From NCBI GenBank assembly GCA_002163245.1, contig MAAL01000109.1, positions 55,414 through 119,413 on the forward strand: a stretch of 64,000 nt of DNA. The letters run 5' to 3'. Each line of letters opens with the position of its first letter. The first letter of the stretch is position 1. The notes beneath the pieces are model-generated. The model was not told the DNA's origin, did not search any database, and saw only the letters and a program-made list of their open reading frames with translations. Both the position numbers and the translations under genes were made by a program. Positions 17,248 through 27,353 of this stretch are shown here, piece after piece. This DNA comes from Gammaproteobacteria bacterium 42_54_T18 (GTDB lineage Bacteria > Pseudomonadota > Gammaproteobacteria > Pseudomonadales > Ketobacteraceae).

Positions 17248-18573
17248 ATGGAAAAGCAAAATCAGCAAGGCAAGGCCGATGGGGTGGGTGATGTACCGAA
17301 CCTGTCCACAGACATTGTGATTGTCGGCGGAGGAATGGCAGGTTTAGCAACGGCTTGTTTAATGGCTGCCAGTGGTAAAAAAATTATTGTGTTAGAAAAA
17401 ACGTTGCCAAGTGGGCCGGACACTTGGGGTGACGCTTTTGACCCGCGGGTAAGTGCTATTACCCGTGCATCGGAAAATATCTTACGCCAATGTGGTGCCT
17501 GGGATTTTATTCAAACGCAGCGCATATCTCCTTATACAGATATGGATGTTTGGGATAGTGATGGGACGGGAAATATACAATTTCATTCCAGCGATGCCGA
17601 TGTGGAATATTTGGGTCATATTATTGAAAACCGTATCACTCAATATGGATTGTACTTAGCGTGCCAGAAGCATAAAAATATTGAGATTAAGCCGATAGGT
17701 CTGCGTGGAATTAAACCACATAACAGTGACACTCAAACTGAGTGTTTATGGCGAATCGAGTTAGAAAGTGACGAGCAACTAATGGCTGCATTGGTTGTGG
17801 GAGCAGATGGGGCAAATTCATCCGTAAGAACGTTAACAGGGTTCGCAACGCGAGAATGGGATTATGGCCATGTTGCGATCGTAACTACGGTTGAGACAGA
17901 AAAACCTCATGAGGGCATTGCCAGGCAGCCATTTCTAACATCTGGCCCATTGGGTTTTCTACCATTACGGGCGAATCCACAGGATGAACAATCCTGCCTT
18001 TCTTCGATCGTATGGTCTGCGAAAGAAGATTATACCAAAACGTTAATGGCTATGGATGAGGCTGAGTTTAACCAGGCACTCACCCGAGCGATGGAAGGGC
18101 GTTTGGGTAATGTTATTAAAAGCGATACACGATTTAGTTTTCCGTTACGCCAACGGCACGCCATTGATTACGTGTTACCTGGTTTGGCTCTTGTTGCTGA
18201 TGCGGCTCACACGTTGCACCCTTTAGCGGGACAGGGTATTAACATGGGTTTTTTGGATGTTGCAGTATTAGCTGAAGAGGTGTGTAGCAATGTCGCCAAG
18301 GATCTACATCCTGCAGAAGTTATGGGTTTGCGTCGATACCAGCGTCGCCGAAAGGGTCATAATTTGCTCATGATGAGTGCAATGGAAGGCTTTAAGCGTT
18401 TATTTGGCGCGGAACCGATGCCGGTGCGATTATTACGGAATACCGGAATGGGAATATTAAATGGCCATTATTTGGCGAAAGGCCAAATACTCCAGCATGC
18501 CATGGGTTTTGGGGGTGATTTGCCAGCAGTCGCCAAACCCAGTTTGGAGGTAGCAGTGGACGTGGCGTTGTAG
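17248..18573 (+). CDS. ubiI: Ubiquinone C5-hydroxylase, UbiI/VisC type
   Basis: 441-residue flavin monooxygenase of the UbiH/COQ6 family. FAD site DIVIVGGGMAGLATACLMAA; DG motif LVVGADGANSSVR; second FAD site LVADAAHTLHPLAGQGINMG. UbiI-like rather than UbiH-like points: DMDVWDSDGTGNIQF, LGHIIENRI, MEGFKRLFG and QHAMG near the end. It hydroxylates the ring in ubiquinone synthesis. Follows pepP by two bases. A UbiH-type second copy is not in the window, so this enzyme could cover more than one position (inference). Confidence 0.88.
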   Translation: MEKQNQQGKADGVGDVPNLSTDIVIVGGGMAGLATACLMAASGKKIIVLEKTLPSGPDTWGDAFDPRVSAITRASENILRQCGAWDFIQTQRISPYTDMDVWDSDGTGNIQFHSSDADVEYLGHIIENRITQYGLYLACQKHKNIEIKPIGLRGIKPHNSDTQTECLWRIELESDEQLMAALVVGADGANSSVRTLTGFATREWDYGHVAIVTTVETEKPHEGIARQPFLTSGPLGFLPLRANPQDEQSCLSSIVWSAKEDYTKTLMAMDEAEFNQALTRAMEGRLGNVIKSDTRFSFPLRQRHAIDYVLPGLALVADAAHTLHPLAGQGINMGFLDVAVLAEEVCSNVAKDLHPAEVMGLRRYQRRRKGHNLLMMSAMEGFKRLFGAEPMPVRLLRNTGMGILNGHYLAKGQILQHAMGFGGDLPAVAKPSLEVAVDVAL

Positions 18574-18638
18574 AAGAATACTAGACAGATTTTTTTAAAG
18601 CATTAATAATCAATATTGCAAAACCAAGGAGAATACCG

Positions 18639-19058
18639 ATGGCAAAGGCCTTTGTAATCCGCAATCAAGATGGACAGTATCTTACTAAAAAAGGTGAGTG
18701 GGTTTCTGGCAAAGAAGCCAAAGGGCTTTATCATCAAGCTCATGGCGACCAGGCTCTAAATCAGCTTATTGAAGTCAATGCTAAGGATATTTATCTGCGT
18801 GGCACCATTGTTGAGTTGGAATTGTGTGAAAAACGTCAACCTATCGTGCTTGAGTATGGCCCAGATCCGGAGCAACCAGAATTATTATCTGAAGGTGCTG
18901 AAGGTGCTGAAGGTGCTGAAGAGGACGTTGCGACAGAGAATTCTGAGGCAGGAGAGAGCGCTGCAGAGAAGTTTTCAGGTTTTATTCGACCTCTTAATGT
19001 TGAACCGAGAATGCCTCCTAAAAAAGTAGAATCAGAAGAGGTTGTTGATAAAGTGTAA
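18639..19058 (+). CDS. Conserved hypothetical protein with acidic tail
   Basis: 139 residues, cytoplasmic. The N-terminal half is folded-looking: FVIRNQDGQYLTKKGEWVSG, then DIYLRGTIVELELCEKRQPI. The second half is acidic and low-complexity. It includes three exact tandem copies of GAAGGTGCT (18891-18917) coding EGA, followed by ENSEAGESAAEKFSGF and a basic end. GGAG about 8 bases upstream supports ATG 18639. It follows ubiI by 65 bases without a clear terminator. No family recognised; the N-terminus resembles short uncharacterised proteins of marine gammaproteobacteria. Confidence 0.7.
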   Translation: MAKAFVIRNQDGQYLTKKGEWVSGKEAKGLYHQAHGDQALNQLIEVNAKDIYLRGTIVELELCEKRQPIVLEYGPDPEQPELLSEGAEGAEGAEEDVATENSEAGESAAEKFSGFIRPLNVEPRMPPKKVESEEVVDKV

Positions 19059-19169
19059 TCTGTGTTGATGTTTTTTATGACTGAATTGCATATTAAGAAA
19101 TTCCTTATTGTTTAATGGGATAAGTGGTATCAGGCCCTTTTACTACACTGAGTAGATAAGCCTATTGGT

Positions 19170-21623
19170 ATGCCACTTATCCGAGCAATAATGAGAATGT
19201 TTTTCCGCTTTATCTGGGTGTTTTTTTTATTAAGTGTAAACGTTGCGAGTTTCGCAAATGTACCCCTATCTGATGTCTTTACAAAAAATACTGTATCACT
19301 GACGGAATTGGCCGATCATGCGCTAAGGCCTCAGGTCTGGTATTTCGAAGATAAAGAAGGAGATACGTCCCTTGATAAGGCACAGAGGTTGTTTGAATCA
19401 GGGCAATTTGGTATTACCAGTGCGAATTTTAATTTTGGCTTTTCAAATTCACCCTACTGGGTATACCTTGCATTCTCTATAGAGGAGGATAAACCCCAAT
19501 TCGAGTGGAAAGACATTCTATTTGAGTTCAATTATCCGCACATCGACGACATTCAAATATACCGTTCTATAGGGCAGGGAAAACCTCAGCTATATTCATC
19601 ATTAGGTGATCATCGACCATTTGCCGAACGTATGATATCTGATAGCGTGTTTGTCATTCCTGATGTGATAAAGATGAATGACACGTACCATTATTGGATA
19701 AGGCTCGAAACCACCAGTTCCATGATGTTGTTGATATCTATTTGGGACAAAGATAATTACATAGAAGAAAAGAATCATCGTTTGCTGGCGTATGGTATTT
19801 ATTATGGCATTTTGATTGTCATGATGTTTTACAATATGTTTATTGGGTTCAGTATTAAAGATCGCTCTTATTTGTATTATGTTGGGTATATTGCATCTTT
19901 TACGGTATTTCAGGCATGCCTTTTTGGTCATGCCTACCAATATTTTTGGCCGACCATGCCGAGATTAAATGAATTGGTTTTACCGGCTTCAGTATTGTTA
20001 TGCTTGATGTTTGCCGTGAGTTTTTCCCGATCTTTTTTGCAGATTGATAAACAACATCCACGTATTAATATAATGCTTCTTGTTATTATTTTATTCTGTT
20101 CTGTTAGTCTTTTTTTATCGTTTTTTGTAGGTTATCGAATTAGCATCTTGTTAGCCGTATGGGTTGGCTTTTGTGCAGTATTATCCATCCTTATTGCTGC
20201 TGTTAATAGTTTATTGACAGGATTTAGAGGAGCGAAATTATTTTTGGTAGCGTGGGTGACGTTGTTGTTTGCTTCGTTTGTTATGGGGCTAACAGCATCC
20301 GGGGTTTTGCCTGCCAATATTTTTACGCGTCATGTTGCACAGTTTGGCTCGGCGCTAGAGGTGATTCTTTTGTCGTTAGCATTGGCGGATAGAATAAATC
20401 GCATAAAATCAGAGAAACGTTTTGTTGAAAAACAATCAAAATTAAAGCTGGAAGAAAAGAATAGGGAGCTAAATACTGCGATGGAGCTCTTGAAAAAAAG
20501 TAATGCCCTAAAAGATGAATTTTTAGCAACTATTAGCCATGAACTGCGTACGCCAATGAATGGCATTGAAGGATCGTTACAGGTCATTCAAGACGGGAAT
20601 GTTGATGGTTCTGTGAAACCTCATGTTGATGCGGCGGCTCAAAGTGCAAATAGAATGACGCAGTTGGTAGATAGCTTATTAGAATATTCAGAAATTCAAT
20701 CTGGACATTGGCACTTGCATGAACAGCCTTTTGTTTTAGATAAGCTTGTGGGGAAATGTGGAAAAATGATTGAAAGCGATTGTTCTATAAAAGGAATAAC
20801 GTTTTCTGTTATCAATAATACGAATCTTCAATATCAATTAATAGGAGATTCATTACGACTTCATCATATGTTATTTCAGTTGTTAGATAACGCGGTGAAA
20901 TTTACTCACCAAGGTAGTATTACCTTAACTATTGATAGTCATGAGAAAGAGAGTGGATACCAACTATCTTTTGTTATTTGTGATACAGGAATTGGTATTG
21001 CTACTGATACGTTGAAGGATATATTCGAAAGCTTCCGCCAAATGGACGGTTCGTTTTCTCGTCAATATGGTGGTTTGGGAATTGGCCTATCGTTATGTAA
21101 AGCGATTGTCGATAGAATGGGGGGAGGTATCTCGGTTGAATCTGTTTTACACGAAGGGACTGCATTTACTATAGCGATTGACGTTTATAAAGGGAGTGCG
21201 CTTGAAAAAAACAAAAAGGAGAGTGATGAATATTTGTTGTTAGGAAACCCCTTGATACTGATAGTTGAGGATAATCCTGTTAATCAGATGACACTAACTG
21301 CGATGATTGAAAAGTTCGGGTGTCGTGTAGAGAAGGCTAGCAACGGGCAAGAAGCCGTTGAGATGGCCAATAAAAAAGAATATGACTGTATTCTAATGGA
21401 CTGTCAGATGCCGATTCTCGATGGATTTGAAGCGACAAAATCTATCCGAAAAATGGGGTGTATAAACTCAGAAACACATATTATCGCAGTCACAGCAAAT
21501 GCTATGAGTGGTGACCGCGATCGGTGTTTAGAGTCCGGTATGGATGATTATATTAGGAAGCCCATTAAAAAGGATCTTGTTTTTGAAAAAATGCATTATT
21601 GGTTGATTAGGGATGTGACCTAA
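19170..21623 (+). CDS. Hybrid sensor histidine kinase with 7TMR-DISM sensor
   Basis: 817 residues. A signal helix comes first, then a periplasmic 7TMR-DISMED2 domain (NSPYWVYLAFSIEE and YHYWIRLETTSSMM), seven membrane helices at about residues 205-410, and a short coiled coil. HisKA has phospho-acceptor His near residue 457 in FLATISHELRTPMNG. HATPase has N box LLDNAVKFTHQ, G1 VICDTGIGI and G2 GGLGIGLSLCKAIV. A C-terminal receiver has Asp near residue 744 in ILMDCQMPILDGF and the lysine in DDYIRKPIK. DISM sensors bind small or carbohydrate-like ligands in known cases. A later start at ATG 19191 is possible. No partner regulator is adjacent. Confidence 0.93.
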   Translation: MPLIRAIMRMFFRFIWVFFLLSVNVASFANVPLSDVFTKNTVSLTELADHALRPQVWYFEDKEGDTSLDKAQRLFESGQFGITSANFNFGFSNSPYWVYLAFSIEEDKPQFEWKDILFEFNYPHIDDIQIYRSIGQGKPQLYSSLGDHRPFAERMISDSVFVIPDVIKMNDTYHYWIRLETTSSMMLLISIWDKDNYIEEKNHRLLAYGIYYGILIVMMFYNMFIGFSIKDRSYLYYVGYIASFTVFQACLFGHAYQYFWPTMPRLNELVLPASVLLCLMFAVSFSRSFLQIDKQHPRINIMLLVIILFCSVSLFLSFFVGYRISILLAVWVGFCAVLSILIAAVNSLLTGFRGAKLFLVAWVTLLFASFVMGLTASGVLPANIFTRHVAQFGSALEVILLSLALADRINRIKSEKRFVEKQSKLKLEEKNRELNTAMELLKKSNALKDEFLATISHELRTPMNGIEGSLQVIQDGNVDGSVKPHVDAAAQSANRMTQLVDSLLEYSEIQSGHWHLHEQPFVLDKLVGKCGKMIESDCSIKGITFSVINNTNLQYQLIGDSLRLHHMLFQLLDNAVKFTHQGSITLTIDSHEKESGYQLSFVICDTGIGIATDTLKDIFESFRQMDGSFSRQYGGLGIGLSLCKAIVDRMGGGISVESVLHEGTAFTIAIDVYKGSALEKNKKESDEYLLLGNPLILIVEDNPVNQMTLTAMIEKFGCRVEKASNGQEAVEMANKKEYDCILMDCQMPILDGFEATKSIRKMGCINSETHIIAVTANAMSGDRDRCLESGMDDYIRKPIKKDLVFEKMHYWLIRDVT

Positions 21624-21753
21624 ATATACAGAATATTTGGATTTTATAGCGGATGCGGTAAAAATAAAATTGTGCTACTGTCGGCTTCAAATTTGTATAA
21701 CGTATTCAGCATTCTTTTAAATCAAATCATTAAATCATAGGGAAAATCACATC

Positions 21754-23232
21754 ATGCAATTCTTAAAGTTTCTGCGACGAGTATGTATTTTCGTGACCCT
21801 CTTATGGCTTCCTCTGTCAGTAACCAACCTCTATGGCTCGCCCCCTTTAGATTCCACCCTTTTAAATGCCACTCTCTCAGATTCTGCGCTATCGGACTAT
21901 GTGTTTGCCGATGATCCTTATTTTCAATGGAAGATCATTCAGGAAATACCCTTTGATCATGGGGTTGAATACCGACTTTCGATGACATCTCAGCGGTGGC
22001 AACCTAAGTCCACTTCACAACACCCCGTTTGGCGGCACGATTTATCCCTGTATGTGCCGAATAAACGTACGCAAACTACCGCGTTGTTATTTATTAATGG
22101 GAGAAATAATAGCTCTAGAATAAAAAGTAGTCAGTATTTTTCTGCTTTGGCTACCCATACACAGTCTATTACCGCAGAGCTGTATCAGGTGCCCAATCAA
22201 CCCGCAATCTTTAAAGATGATGAAGATAAGATAGTGCGTTATGAAGATTCGATTGTCGCCTATAGCTGGGCACAGGCGATGAAAAATAATGATCCCACTA
22301 ACATCGTATTATTTCCGATGGTTAAGAGTGCCCATCAAGCAATGAATAGCATTGTTGAGGTTGCAAAAAAACTTGACGTATCGGCTTCCCCTATTAATAA
22401 ATTTGTATTGTCTGGTGCCTCCAAACGTGGCTGGACAACGTGGTTAACAGCGGCAATAGATCCTCGTGTTATTGGTATTGTACCTTTGGTCATCGACGTA
22501 TTGAATATCAAACCATCCATGGCGCACCACAAGCAGGCTTACCAGCAATATTCTTCTGCTATTCGAGATTACGTAAGAGAAGGTATTATGTCTGCTTTAG
22601 AGGAAGGTGTTGCCGATAGCACTAGTAAGTTAATTGATCCGCTGACGTATAAGAATTCGCTTACGATGCCAAAGCTCATAATTAATGCTAGCGGCGATCA
22701 ATTTTTCTTACCCGATTCATCTCAGTTTTATTTGGAGAAGCTGTTGGGCGAAAATTATTTTCGGGTTATTCCTAATACAAATCACAGCTTAAATAAAACT
22801 GCGTATAATAGTTTAACGCAGTTTTATGTTTCTATTTTGTCCCAGACTCCTTTACCTAGTGTTAAGGGAAATATAGTGCGGGCTCCAGGTGTGCCAGATA
22901 TTTTTAGTATAGTGTTAAGCGAAAAACCTATATCTGTCACGTTATGGCATGCCACAAATGCACAATCTCGAGATTTTCGCGTAGAGAGTGTTGGAGAAGC
23001 TTGGGTGGCGACCCCATGGAACAATCTGCCAGAAGTAAGGTTAGGAGTGCGATCAGACCTTCAGTCAAAAGCGCAATCAGAAAATTCCACCTACCACTAT
23101 CAAATTCCTATTGATAAAAAAATACTTCCCCCTGGTTGGCATGCTATTTTTGCGGAAATTACATTCCCCTCATCACAGCTACCTGACACGCCTCTGACGC
23201 TCACCACTCAGGTCAGGGTTTGGCATCAATAA
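21754..23232 (+). CDS. PhoPQ-activated pathogenicity-related (PqaA-like) secreted alpha/beta protein
   Basis: 492 residues with an N-terminal signal segment (FLRRVCIFVTLLWLPLSV). Family marks of PF10142: VAYSWAQAMKNND, the nucleophile-elbow-like SGASKRGWTTWLTAA, DPRVIGIVPLVIDVLN, PKLIINASGDQFFLPDSS and a late histidine in VIPNTNHSLNK. These give a possible Ser-Asp-His triad. PqaA is linked to peptide resistance in Salmonella; the enzymatic reaction is not established. Good ribosome site (AGGGAAAA) ahead of ATG 21754. Stands alone. Confidence 0.87.
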   Translation: MQFLKFLRRVCIFVTLLWLPLSVTNLYGSPPLDSTLLNATLSDSALSDYVFADDPYFQWKIIQEIPFDHGVEYRLSMTSQRWQPKSTSQHPVWRHDLSLYVPNKRTQTTALLFINGRNNSSRIKSSQYFSALATHTQSITAELYQVPNQPAIFKDDEDKIVRYEDSIVAYSWAQAMKNNDPTNIVLFPMVKSAHQAMNSIVEVAKKLDVSASPINKFVLSGASKRGWTTWLTAAIDPRVIGIVPLVIDVLNIKPSMAHHKQAYQQYSSAIRDYVREGIMSALEEGVADSTSKLIDPLTYKNSLTMPKLIINASGDQFFLPDSSQFYLEKLLGENYFRVIPNTNHSLNKTAYNSLTQFYVSILSQTPLPSVKGNIVRAPGVPDIFSIVLSEKPISVTLWHATNAQSRDFRVESVGEAWVATPWNNLPEVRLGVRSDLQSKAQSENSTYHYQIPIDKKILPPGWHAIFAEITFPSSQLPDTPLTLTTQVRVWHQ

Positions 23233-23461
23233 GAGGTTACGCTCATAGCCGTTTCGTAACGTATTGGCGTTGTGGGTTGGTCGCTAGGTTTTTATAGGTC
23301 TGTCAAATTCTGTTTTTGTGAATGGGAACGGATATCCCACTATTGATATTCCATGGCAAGGTGTTTACTCTTTCACTCTTTTTTACATGTACTGCTTTCC
23401 CTAATGTAGGAAGGTAATACAGGGAATGTATATTTTCACTGGAAGAACATTTGGAGTCAGT

Positions 23462-25867
23462 ATGATCAAACCACAAAATCTCATCGCGGGCGCTTCACTA
23501 ATACTCCTTTGTAGTCAATCAGCATTTGCTGTTGACGCGTTATGGAGCGTGACTGAAGTAAAGACTACCGTTGCCACCAAAATAGCAGCCTCAAGCGTTA
23601 AGCAAAGTGTGTCGTTAAACCAAGAGCTTATGCAAAAAGTCCTGCGTACTGCTCCGTTAGAAAATTCAGGTGTACCCGGTGTTGTGATTAATGTGCCTTT
23701 ATCTAACGGAAAGTCTGTTGATCTTGAACTTTTTGAATCACCAATCATGGCACCGGAACTTGCGGATAAATTTCCTAATATTAAAACCTTTAAAGGTTTT
23801 GGAGTGGGTGATACATCCGTCAGTGCACGATTTGATTTTACGGAAAAAGGGTTTCGAGCGGTTATCTTTAGTGACGGAGAAACCTATTATTTTGATCCGG
23901 CATCTACAGCGAACTCATCTCAATATCAGCGTTACGCCCGTAGTGAATATATTGGTAAAACTGCTGAGAAAGATTTCACCTGTACTGTTGTTAATGGCAA
24001 GCATCAACAAGAAAATATCAGTCCATTCCAGGATGCCATTGTAAGTTCTTTAGCAGAAAAAATATCAGCACAAAAAATATCAGTATCAGGGAGTGTCTTA
24101 CATACTTACCGTTTGGCTGTTGCAACAACGGGTGAATACACACAATTTCACGGTGGTACTGTAAATTCGGGGATGGCTGCAGTTGTTACAGCAGTGAATA
24201 GAATTAACGAAGTGTATGAGCGTGAACTTTCGGTACGTTATACCTTGGTAGGAAATAATAATCAGCTAATCTATACCAACGCCTCAACAGATCCTTATAC
24301 CAATAATGATGGTTATAACATGTTGGCAGAAAATCAAACCGCCATTGATTCTGTTATTGGTAGCGGAAATTATGATATTGGTCACGTGTTTAGCACCGGC
24401 GGTGGTGGTATCGCCGCGTTACAAGCCCCTTGTTCTTCTGTAAAAGCTGAAGGTGTTACTGGAAATAATGCTCCGGTGGGTGATGCGTTTTGGGTTGATT
24501 ATGTAGCGCATGAAATCGGACATCAAATGGGGGCAAATCATACCTTTAATGGTAACGTTGGCTCCTGTTCTGGCGGTAATCGTTCAGCATCGACGGCGTA
24601 TGAACCCGGTAGTGCATCCACCATTATGGGGTATGCTGGTATTTGTGGTAGCGATAATATTGCAAATAATAGTGATGATTATTTTCATGCAAAAAGTCAG
24701 CAAGAAGTGGCTTCATTTACCAGTGGTTTTGGCAGTAGCTGTGGCACACATAGTAATACGGGCAACGAACTTCCTGATGTTAATGCTGGAAGTAACTATA
24801 CCATTCCACAACAAACGGCATTTGCATTAACTGGAGTAGCAACAGATTCCGATGGCGATACTTTAACGTATAACTGGGAGCAGTATAATTTAGGCGCAAG
24901 TTCAGCACCTGGAATTGATACTGGATCAGGTCCAATTTTTCGATCCTTTCCGGCAACAACGGATCCAGTGCGCACTTTTCCTGCGTTGACGACATTAATT
25001 AATAATACGTCTCCTGCTAAGGGGTCTGTATTGCCGTCGACTAACCGTACGTTAACCTTTCGTCTTACGGTAAGGGATGGTAAAGGTGGTGTGGTTAATG
25101 ATGATGCGAACGCTACTGTTACAACTAACGCGGGGCCATTTGAAGTAACATCTCCCAATGCATCGTTAAACTGGACTGGTAGCACTATTCAACAGGTTCA
25201 GTGGAATGTTGCAAACACAAATAACAGCCCTGTGAACTGTGACAATGTCGATATCCTTTTTTCTGATGACAATGGTTTTACATTCCCAACAGTATTGTTA
25301 AGCGTTGCACCCAATGATGGTAATGCGAGTGTGCTGGTTCCGAATTATGACGTGAATCAAGCGCGTATTAAAGTGGCTTGTTCAGACAATATCTTCTTTG
25401 ATATGAATGATGTTTCATTCACGGTAACTGAGGGGCAAAACCAGGAAATTACTAACTTGAATGTGTCCATGGTTGGAGTAACAGGGAAGTGGCAAAACGG
25501 AAAAATTAACATTGATGTTGTTGTAGAGAACGCAAGTGAAACAGTCGCTCATAACCCTGCTCTTGTTATCACATTACCGGAAGCCGTGGAATACGGAGAA
25601 TATGTTAGTGAGGTAGCATCTTGTGAAATTGATGGTGTAACGTTGACCTGTTCGCTTCCTGACTTGCAGGCGGCTGAGCAATCTACGGTAACGCTGACGG
25701 TTTTGACCTCCAAGACGTTAACTAAGTTTGATTTTACTGCAGAGGTAAGCAGTGATGAGCTTGAGGTTGATTTGGATGATAACAGCGTAACGCAAAAGTT
25801 TGGTGGCGCACTTAATGTATTATTACTTGGATTCTTAGGGTTGTTGGTGATACGCCGCCGCAATTGA
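23462..25867 (+). CDS. Secreted reprolysin-type zinc metalloprotease with GlyGly-CTERM-like tail
   Basis: 801 residues. Signal peptide (LIAGASLILLCSQSAFA), then a propeptide-like region. The metzincin catalytic site HEIGHQMGANH starts near residue 350, with a downstream methionine turn TIMGYAG. The C-terminal half has Ig/PKD-like beta domains (DVNAGSNYTIPQQTAFALTG) and a CARDB-like repeat. The end FGGALNVLLLGFLGLLVIRR matches the GlyGly-CTERM pattern used by rhombosortase and type II secretion in marine bacteria. The frame opens at 23426, but GGAG at 23453 sets ATG 23462. Probably degrades extracellular protein. Confidence 0.9.
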   Translation: MIKPQNLIAGASLILLCSQSAFAVDALWSVTEVKTTVATKIAASSVKQSVSLNQELMQKVLRTAPLENSGVPGVVINVPLSNGKSVDLELFESPIMAPELADKFPNIKTFKGFGVGDTSVSARFDFTEKGFRAVIFSDGETYYFDPASTANSSQYQRYARSEYIGKTAEKDFTCTVVNGKHQQENISPFQDAIVSSLAEKISAQKISVSGSVLHTYRLAVATTGEYTQFHGGTVNSGMAAVVTAVNRINEVYERELSVRYTLVGNNNQLIYTNASTDPYTNNDGYNMLAENQTAIDSVIGSGNYDIGHVFSTGGGGIAALQAPCSSVKAEGVTGNNAPVGDAFWVDYVAHEIGHQMGANHTFNGNVGSCSGGNRSASTAYEPGSASTIMGYAGICGSDNIANNSDDYFHAKSQQEVASFTSGFGSSCGTHSNTGNELPDVNAGSNYTIPQQTAFALTGVATDSDGDTLTYNWEQYNLGASSAPGIDTGSGPIFRSFPATTDPVRTFPALTTLINNTSPAKGSVLPSTNRTLTFRLTVRDGKGGVVNDDANATVTTNAGPFEVTSPNASLNWTGSTIQQVQWNVANTNNSPVNCDNVDILFSDDNGFTFPTVLLSVAPNDGNASVLVPNYDVNQARIKVACSDNIFFDMNDVSFTVTEGQNQEITNLNVSMVGVTGKWQNGKINIDVVVENASETVAHNPALVITLPEAVEYGEYVSEVASCEIDGVTLTCSLPDLQAAEQSTVTLTVLTSKTLTKFDFTAEVSSDELEVDLDDNSVTQKFGGALNVLLLGFLGLLVIRRRN

Positions 25868-25894
25868 ATTTAATAAGTGGTTAAGTGTTATCTT

Positions 25895-25932
25895 TAAGGG
25901 GTTTCCATACAGATGTGTGGGAATCCCTTTTT
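25895..25932 (+). terminator. Terminator after the metalloprotease
   Basis: An imperfect hairpin pairs AAGGGGTTTCC with GGGAATCCCTT and ends in a short T run. Confidence 0.7.
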
Positions 25933-26047
25933 ACTTCCTTGGAGAATGCTCGTAATATAGGGAACATTGTAACGTTAGTTGGCAGGTTCAGGAGATTCGC
26001 CAGTTAGCGCCATCTTTACTACTATTTTATAACTACGAACGAGTGTA

Positions 26048-27019
26048 ATGTTTATGAAACTGATTGCATTGTTTCCTATGGTCGCTTTGCTTGCGGCGTG
26101 TGCCACCCAAGCGCCAGTACCTAATCGTGTGGATGCCCAGCATTCTATGGAAGCCCAAAGAGTCGCCCAGCAGCAAGCACTTTCTGAGGCAGAAGAAGAA
26201 ACACTTGCCCTAAAACGAAAAATAGCCATTGGTCGTTTAACTAATGAGACATCTTATGGGCGTTCGCTATTAAGAGATAAGCATAATGACGTCGTAGGAA
26301 AGCAGCTCGTGGACATGCTTAGTAAGGCCTTAACGGAATCCGGTAATTTTATTGTATTGGAGCGACCTGATATTGGGCGTTTACAAGAAGAGAGCAAACT
26401 TACTGGGCAAAGTATGAGTTTGGTGGGTGTTGATGCACTTATACTGGGGTCGTTGACGGAGTTTGGGCGTAAAACGGTGGGAGAGCGTGCTTTTTTATCC
26501 GCGACAAAAAAACAAGTCGCATTTGCTAAGGTTGATTTTCGTTTAGTAGATGTTAAAACGGGACACTCTTTCCATACATCAAGTGGTGCTGGTGAGGCGT
26601 CGATTGAATCCGGTAGTATTGCAGGTTTTGGCTCAAAGGCTTCCTATGATGGAACGCTAAATGATAAAGCGATTAACCAAGCGATTTCTGAAGCGGTTAA
26701 TATATTTTCTAAAACCTTAATGTCTCGCAAATGGCATACCTACATTTTATCGAAAGAAGAAGGTCAGATATTTATCGCTGGCGGTAAACATCAGGGGATT
26801 CAGCCTGGAATGCTTTTTGATGTGAAAACAGAAGGAAAAACTATTGTATCAAAACAAACCGGTTTTCCTATTACTTTGCCAGGAAAAACAATTGCCAGCA
26901 TTAAAGTATCCAGTGTGTTTGGCGACAGCGTGACAAATGAAGGTGCTGTTGCCACAGTAATTTCCGGTTCAATAAAATCGTATAATATCGACAAATTGAT
27001 TGTTACTGAACATCCCTAA
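26048..27019 (+). CDS. CsgG-family outer-membrane lipoprotein
   Basis: 323 residues. Lipobox LLAAC with cysteine near residue 19, then a Gln/Glu-rich linker and the CsgG core: KIAIGRLTNETSYGRSLL, QLVDMLSKALTESGNFIVLE, RPDIGRLQEE, VDALILGSLTEFGRK and KVDFRLVDVKTGHSF. CsgG forms the curli secretion pore, but this subgroup occurs with DUF4810 and GNA1162 proteins rather than curli genes. First gene of a four-gene envelope operon; the next gene starts 16 bases after the stop. Confidence 0.87.
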   Translation: MFMKLIALFPMVALLAACATQAPVPNRVDAQHSMEAQRVAQQQALSEAEEETLALKRKIAIGRLTNETSYGRSLLRDKHNDVVGKQLVDMLSKALTESGNFIVLERPDIGRLQEESKLTGQSMSLVGVDALILGSLTEFGRKTVGERAFLSATKKQVAFAKVDFRLVDVKTGHSFHTSSGAGEASIESGSIAGFGSKASYDGTLNDKAINQAISEAVNIFSKTLMSRKWHTYILSKEEGQIFIAGGKHQGIQPGMLFDVKTEGKTIVSKQTGFPITLPGKTIASIKVSSVFGDSVTNEGAVATVISGSIKSYNIDKLIVTEHP

Positions 27020-27035
27020 AAGAGAGCTGAGAACC

Positions 27036-27353
27036 ATGAAACTTTTTACAATCGCAATCATATCGTTAATGCTTTTTGCTTGTCATCAGATGCCCAGTGA
27101 ATCGCGGGTGGTGAGTGATAACTCGGCAGGCTTGTCGTTCAGTTTTTCTGTTGATGCCCCTGGCAATGATTATCAGGTTTTTGTTGATGGTTTATCGATG
27201 GGTAATGCAAAACAATTTCTAAAAGACCAGAATATTCTGAAAATTGTTTCCGGTAGTCATATTATCCGCATTGAAAAAAATGGCCGTGAAGTGCTAAAAG
27301 AAAAGATTTATGTGTCTGCGGGAACTAATAAAGTATTGGTAGTCTCTCAGTGA
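27036..27353 (+). CDS. Small lipoprotein of the CsgG-like operon
   Basis: 105 residues from ATG 27036, preceded by GAGCTGAGAA; an upstream in-frame start at 27000 would overlap the CsgG gene and hide the signal peptide. Signal MKLFTIAIISLMLFAC ends in a lipobox cysteine near residue 16. The mature part carries a PEGA-like beta segment (YQVFVDGLSMGNAKQF, VSGSHIIRIEKNGREVLKE). The stop overlaps the next gene's GTG start by four bases. An extra member compared with the usual three-gene set. Confidence 0.78.
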   Translation: MKLFTIAIISLMLFACHQMPSESRVVSDNSAGLSFSFSVDAPGNDYQVFVDGLSMGNAKQFLKDQNILKIVSGSHIIRIEKNGREVLKEKIYVSAGTNKVLVVSQ